From: Rhynchopus sp. YZ270_cl-10
Lineage: Eukaryota > Euglenozoa > Diplonemea > Diplonemida > Diplonemidae
Assembly (NCBI GenBank): GCA_964035575.1
Contig: OZ037842.1
Location: 1,488,001 to 1,552,000 of the forward strand
Reading direction: 5' to 3'
Length of the DNA: 64,000 nt
The notes under the pieces were generated by a model. That model saw nothing but the letters and a program-made list of their open reading frames with translations, was not told the DNA's origin and searched no databases. A program made the position numbers and the translations under genes. Shown here in pieces: positions 60,781 through 64,000 of the stretch (positions are counted from its first letter, which is position 1; each line of letters opens with the position of its first letter).

Positions 60781-61214
60781 TGTTTGATTTTTTTAAAAGT
60801 GCGCGAGGACTCTCATAATTCCTCTGTCTTCAGGTCAAAACCCTTTTTCGCCACCGTACCTTTTGTTTCTTTTATCTGCGCTTTTTTGCCGATGCAATGA
60901 CCTGAACGTTCTCCTATCACCTTTTTAGCTATATGATAGTGTACTCCTACAGTGAAGGCCCCCCCTGCTGCATTTGGGAACTATGATTCCCTTATTGGGG
61001 GACGTGCTTTTTGTTTTTTGCAACTGCACACAGTCCGGATAAAAGAAGTACATCATCGCCTTATGCCACAAAAGGAAAGGAGAACGTTCAAAAGGGAAAG
61101 CAAACGGCCGAAGAACCGGAACCAAATTTTCGAATTTATTGAAAAAAAGACCACCGCCCCCTTCACCCGTTTCTCAAATCACTCTCGGACTGATATTTTA
61201 TACCTTTTCCTCCG

Positions 61215-61258
61215 GTAGCTGACTCAGTATGAGAGGCTTAGGATCTTATGAACGTTTC
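61215..61258 (+). repeat. Repeat family A copy
   Basis: GGTAGCTGACTCAGTATGAG then AGGCTTAGGATCTTATGAAC. It is the copy closest to a start codon (about 130 nt). Confidence 0.45.
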
Positions 61259-61390
61259 TTTTCTGATCAATTATTGGAATACGGTGTCTAGCTCCACTTT
61301 CCTTATGTGCTTTCTCGTCTTTGATCAGAAAATATAAATCTGATATTAAACCATTCCCCCTCTTACAGACAAAACCTAATACTCAACAAA

Positions 61391-64000
61391 ATGCCTAAAT
61401 ATGGTTTGTATGGAGGCTTCGAAGGTGATGAAGCGAAGCTTGCGACGGTGGTGGCACTCGAGACTGCTCTGAAGGGTGACGTTGCGCCTGCCGTGGAGGA
61501 CGTCGTGGCAGTGCTGCAGGTGATCCCTCATAGCGGCCGTCTGCAGTTTGTTGCGCAGACGTTGTGCGCAAGCAAGCACCACCTCGAGCTGGTGCGTGGC
61601 CTCTTCCAATGGTGCTTTGAGGCGGAAGGAGCCACCGACACTGACGATGAATTCGTTCTCGTTGGATGCGAGACAACGACATACCTGAACTCCCTGCGGC
61701 GCTACATGATGGACTGTGTGATGGTGGCGATGCCTCTGTGTGGGTCGCTCTGCATCGAGCTCTTCAAGGAGTACTCCCGCACGTCCTCGCAGATGTACCG
61801 GATGGACCTCTTGTACTGTGCCATTAAGTGCACATCCTTCTCGGATGCGGACCTGCTTGCGGCGTACCACGCCTCGGTTGAGCTGGAGAAATCCGACATT
61901 GTGAAGGCCTGCAAAGGTCTTACCACACGCAGGTCCTTCATACAGCTGCTCATCACAGAGGGTTTGGTTGACGTTGCTGATGCGATCTATTGGGCGGAGC
62001 CGGAGTTCATGCGTGATGCGCTGCTTGCGCCTAATGCGACAGAAGAGTCACGCCGTGTGGTGCGCACCCGTGGATACAACAACTGGAAGGTCCACAGAGA
62101 TGTGTACCTCGCACGTCTCCGTGAACTGCTCACAGAGGCCGGCAGCGACGGTCTGCACAAAGGAGAGATCTACCGTGAGTTTGAGGCAAACCTCCCCGCC
62201 TCTGCAGTGTCGTCGGAGGACATCTTGAAGCTGGTTGATATTTGCCAGGAGTTTACCCCGCTCTGCATTGACAGCGCCTGCGGGGATGTGAAGGGCAACG
62301 TCACGACGTACCTGAAAAAGCTGTCGCGCGAGGGGCAGCTCACTGCCGACTGTCGCGCGGTGCTTCCGGTGTACCCGAGCCAGCCGCTGCTGCTGCGCAT
62401 TTCTGACCGGGTTGCGTTCTTGCGTAGTCTGCTTGACCAGCGTGATGGTGGCATGGGAGCAAAGCCTGGCTCCGAGGCGGTGGTGTCGTGCATCCTTGCT
62501 GCGAAGATGCTGCGTCGCCACCGTGCGTCCATCTGCACACTCTTCTCAGACTCCTTCGCTGCCGTCCCCGCAAAGGCCTTCTGGCTGCACCTCCTCCGTG
62601 ACCATAGGAACCATCCCAACGTCGGCGAAAAGAACACCCTCAACGCACCCATGATGCGCCACATCGCTGCAGTCATCAACGGCGTCAACGCCATCCACTC
62701 CACAGGAGAGAACAAACTGAGCCTTTCCCTCGCCGTCTCCTGGATGGCTCTGCACCACAAGAATATGCCGACATTGGAGCTGGTGTCCGAGGTTGCAGCA
62801 ATGGATGAAGCGCTCAAGCCGATTCCTTCTGGAGTAAAGGGACAGCACTTCCTGTGGAAGCTGTGGATGAAGAGTGTGACGGAGAACATCGAATACGTGG
62901 TGCGCAAGGCGGCGGAGAAGGGTGCACGCATCGCCGAGCATGCGCCGCTTGATGCGAAGCGGTCGGGTCTGACGTCGTATCTGGGATTTGCTGTCGTGAT
63001 GATGGATGTTCTGGAGGACGCGTTGAAGCCGGCGCATGCGTTTGTGGCAGCCCTGCCTGCAGGGAAGGACAGAGATGCTGTGGAGCGCGACGTCTTGGCG
63101 ACAACGGCAATGTTCGCTGTCGCAATGCTGCCCACAAAGTCGATGGAGAAGCTGCTGTGGGAGGAGCGCTCATGCCCTGCGGTCGAGGCGTACAGAACGA
63201 AGCTTGCGGACATGGTGGTGCGTCACATCCTTGCGAACATGGAGACACTGATGAAGAAGGTGTTCGACGTGAAGCAGGACGGCTACCTCTCCACGGAGCC
63301 AGTCGAGCTCTGCAAGCGCTTCCTCGACAGTGTCGCAACAGGCATGCTGCCGGTGCTCATGGAGCGCTGTCCCGACCTCCTCTCTGCAGTGCTGCGCTTC
63401 GTCTGCAAGTACCTCGACGCCGTGCAGCTCACCCAAGAGCACGCAGACCTCGGCTTCTTCCAAAGCACCGCCAGTGAAGACGACGGCAAGTTTGGTTTCC
63501 GCCACTTCTCCCTCGCAGATCATCAGCGTCTCAGTGCCAAGGGGCAGACAGCGCTGCTCGCAGTGCTGAAGCTTCTCAAGGTGAAGGAGCAACGCGAGAA
63601 GTATGCTAAGGACGCAGCTGCCGATGCGGTTGCAGCAGAGGGCTGGGGTGTGTACCGGCAGAGCGTGTATGGGCACCACGTGCGCGACGGTGTGGCGCAG
63701 TACCAAGCCCTGCAGGAGGCCCCGAAGGAGAGCGGCGAGTGGAAGACCGAGCGTCTGCAGTTCCTCAGCGCGCTCGCGCAGCAGCGCCGTGCAGTGGTGT
63801 GCTCCGAAGAGTGTGCTGCCCTCGCAGTGGCGCAGCAGCTGCACCTGCAGAGGGAGAACAGCCTGGCCTTCATCGGGGCGATGCGGACGATGCGCCTCAT
63901 CCACAAGCTCTACCTCGAGGGCGACATCGGGAACAAGACAGCCTGCTCGCAGAAGTGGCTTGAGGGCTCCTATGCCTTTGGGGTTGAGGCGTGTGGGCTG
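61391..64000 (+). CDS. Large helical protein, unidentified, runs past window end
   Basis: 870 codons are open from the ATG at 61391 to the last base, so the C-terminus is missing. The product starts MPKYGLYGGFEGDEAKLATV. It is almost entirely alpha-helical in character, with no signal peptide, membrane helix or low-complexity part, so it is probably a cytosolic or nuclear helical-repeat protein. The segment ICQEFTPLCIDSACGDVKGN (residues about 292-311) faintly recalls the HKFTWCLDACI...DSKR part of negative elongation factor B (NELF-B/COBRA1). This is one weak local likeness and not enough to name it. GC-rich third positions create a long minus-strand shadow frame (62170-63213). A CTCTTACAG site precedes the start. 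Confidence 0.8.
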   Translation, partial: MPKYGLYGGFEGDEAKLATVVALETALKGDVAPAVEDVVAVLQVIPHSGRLQFVAQTLCASKHHLELVRGLFQWCFEAEGATDTDDEFVLVGCETTTYLNSLRRYMMDCVMVAMPLCGSLCIELFKEYSRTSSQMYRMDLLYCAIKCTSFSDADLLAAYHASVELEKSDIVKACKGLTTRRSFIQLLITEGLVDVADAIYWAEPEFMRDALLAPNATEESRRVVRTRGYNNWKVHRDVYLARLRELLTEAGSDGLHKGEIYREFEANLPASAVSSEDILKLVDICQEFTPLCIDSACGDVKGNVTTYLKKLSREGQLTADCRAVLPVYPSQPLLLRISDRVAFLRSLLDQRDGGMGAKPGSEAVVSCILAAKMLRRHRASICTLFSDSFAAVPAKAFWLHLLRDHRNHPNVGEKNTLNAPMMRHIAAVINGVNAIHSTGENKLSLSLAVSWMALHHKNMPTLELVSEVAAMDEALKPIPSGVKGQHFLWKLWMKSVTENIEYVVRKAAEKGARIAEHAPLDAKRSGLTSYLGFAVVMMDVLEDALKPAHAFVAALPAGKDRDAVERDVLATTAMFAVAMLPTKSMEKLLWEERSCPAVEAYRTKLADMVVRHILANMETLMKKVFDVKQDGYLSTEPVELCKRFLDSVATGMLPVLMERCPDLLSAVLRFVCKYLDAVQLTQEHADLGFFQSTASEDDGKFGFRHFSLADHQRLSAKGQTALLAVLKLLKVKEQREKYAKDAAADAVAAEGWGVYRQSVYGHHVRDGVAQYQALQEAPKESGEWKTERLQFLSALAQQRRAVVCSEECAALAVAQQLHLQRENSLAFIGAMRTMRLIHKLYLEGDIGNKTACSQKWLEGSYAFGVEACGL

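Larger units (their letters stand above)
60209..61390. other. Intergenic region, includes the selenoprotein 3'UTR
   Basis: 1.18 kb. It contains two foldable segments (60275-60388 and 60460-60517) and repeat A copies (60735-60780, 61215-61258). A CTCTTACAG site lies about 20 nt before the next start codon. Confidence 0.5.

Noticed and set aside
62170-63213. 347-residue minus-strand frame
   Set aside because: Shadow of the open + strand gene starting at 61391; arises from GC-rich third positions.
1-64000. Reverse transcriptase, integrase or capsid-type genes
   Set aside because: No YxDD, integrase or similar motif was seen in any sizeable frame; the only mobile-element protein recognised is the mariner-type transposase.

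Overview
The window looks like nuclear DNA of a free-living or parasitic protist, most compatible with a euglenozoan, perhaps diplonemid-like; this is an inference. Every protein gene I can support lies on the + strand across 64 kb. Coding regions are GC-richer and have long open frames. They are separated by very T-rich intergenic DNA with many homopolymer runs. Introns are few, short (about 48-182 nt) and GT-AG. Many genes have a pyrimidine tract followed by AG 2-60 nt before the ATG, as expected for trans-splicing or for 5'UTR introns. An amastin-like four-helix membrane protein and a selenoprotein W with an in-frame TGA point the same way. TGA is otherwise a normal stop here.

Layout: 609-1418 ubiquitin-like/ankyrin protein; 7081-12209 five-exon J-domain/armadillo-like protein with a huge low-complexity tail; 13228-14634 Tc1/mariner-type transposon (DD37E); 15912-17348 proteasome lid subunit Rpn6; 19065-21092 degenerate nucleotidyltransferase of the noncanonical poly(A) polymerase type; 21540-23711 histidine phosphatase with long tail; 25829-26770 ZIP metal transporter; 27395-33982 giant type I membrane protein; 39807-40679 small single-pass membrane protein; 43325-44280 and 47482-48440 two identical-protein copies of a SCP/FCP1-like phosphatase in a 1.3 kb duplication; 55009-56181 NYN/PIN-like nuclease-type protein; 57640-58266 amastin-like protein; 59936-60208 selenoprotein W; 61391 to the window end, a large unidentified protein.

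The intergenic DNA, more than half of the window, is crowded with short repeats. Three families (called A, B and C/D here) occur in the same orientation as the genes in every copy I found. Several copies keep a hairpin although the paired bases differ, which suggests structured RNA. Others are inverted-repeat elements: TA-flanked CCGTATTCG MITEs, two poly-C-tipped elements with ATCAGTC ends, two AAGATCTTA-rich elements, two 110-bp hairpin elements and a GC-rich insert with a minus-strand frame. No rRNA, convincing complete tRNA, CRISPR array or retroelement was found.

The genes do not form an obvious pathway. They read as unrelated housekeeping and membrane genes in a one-way array, consistent with polycistronic transcription. 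The most promising undescribed items are the strand-locked structured repeats and the families of inverted-repeat elements.
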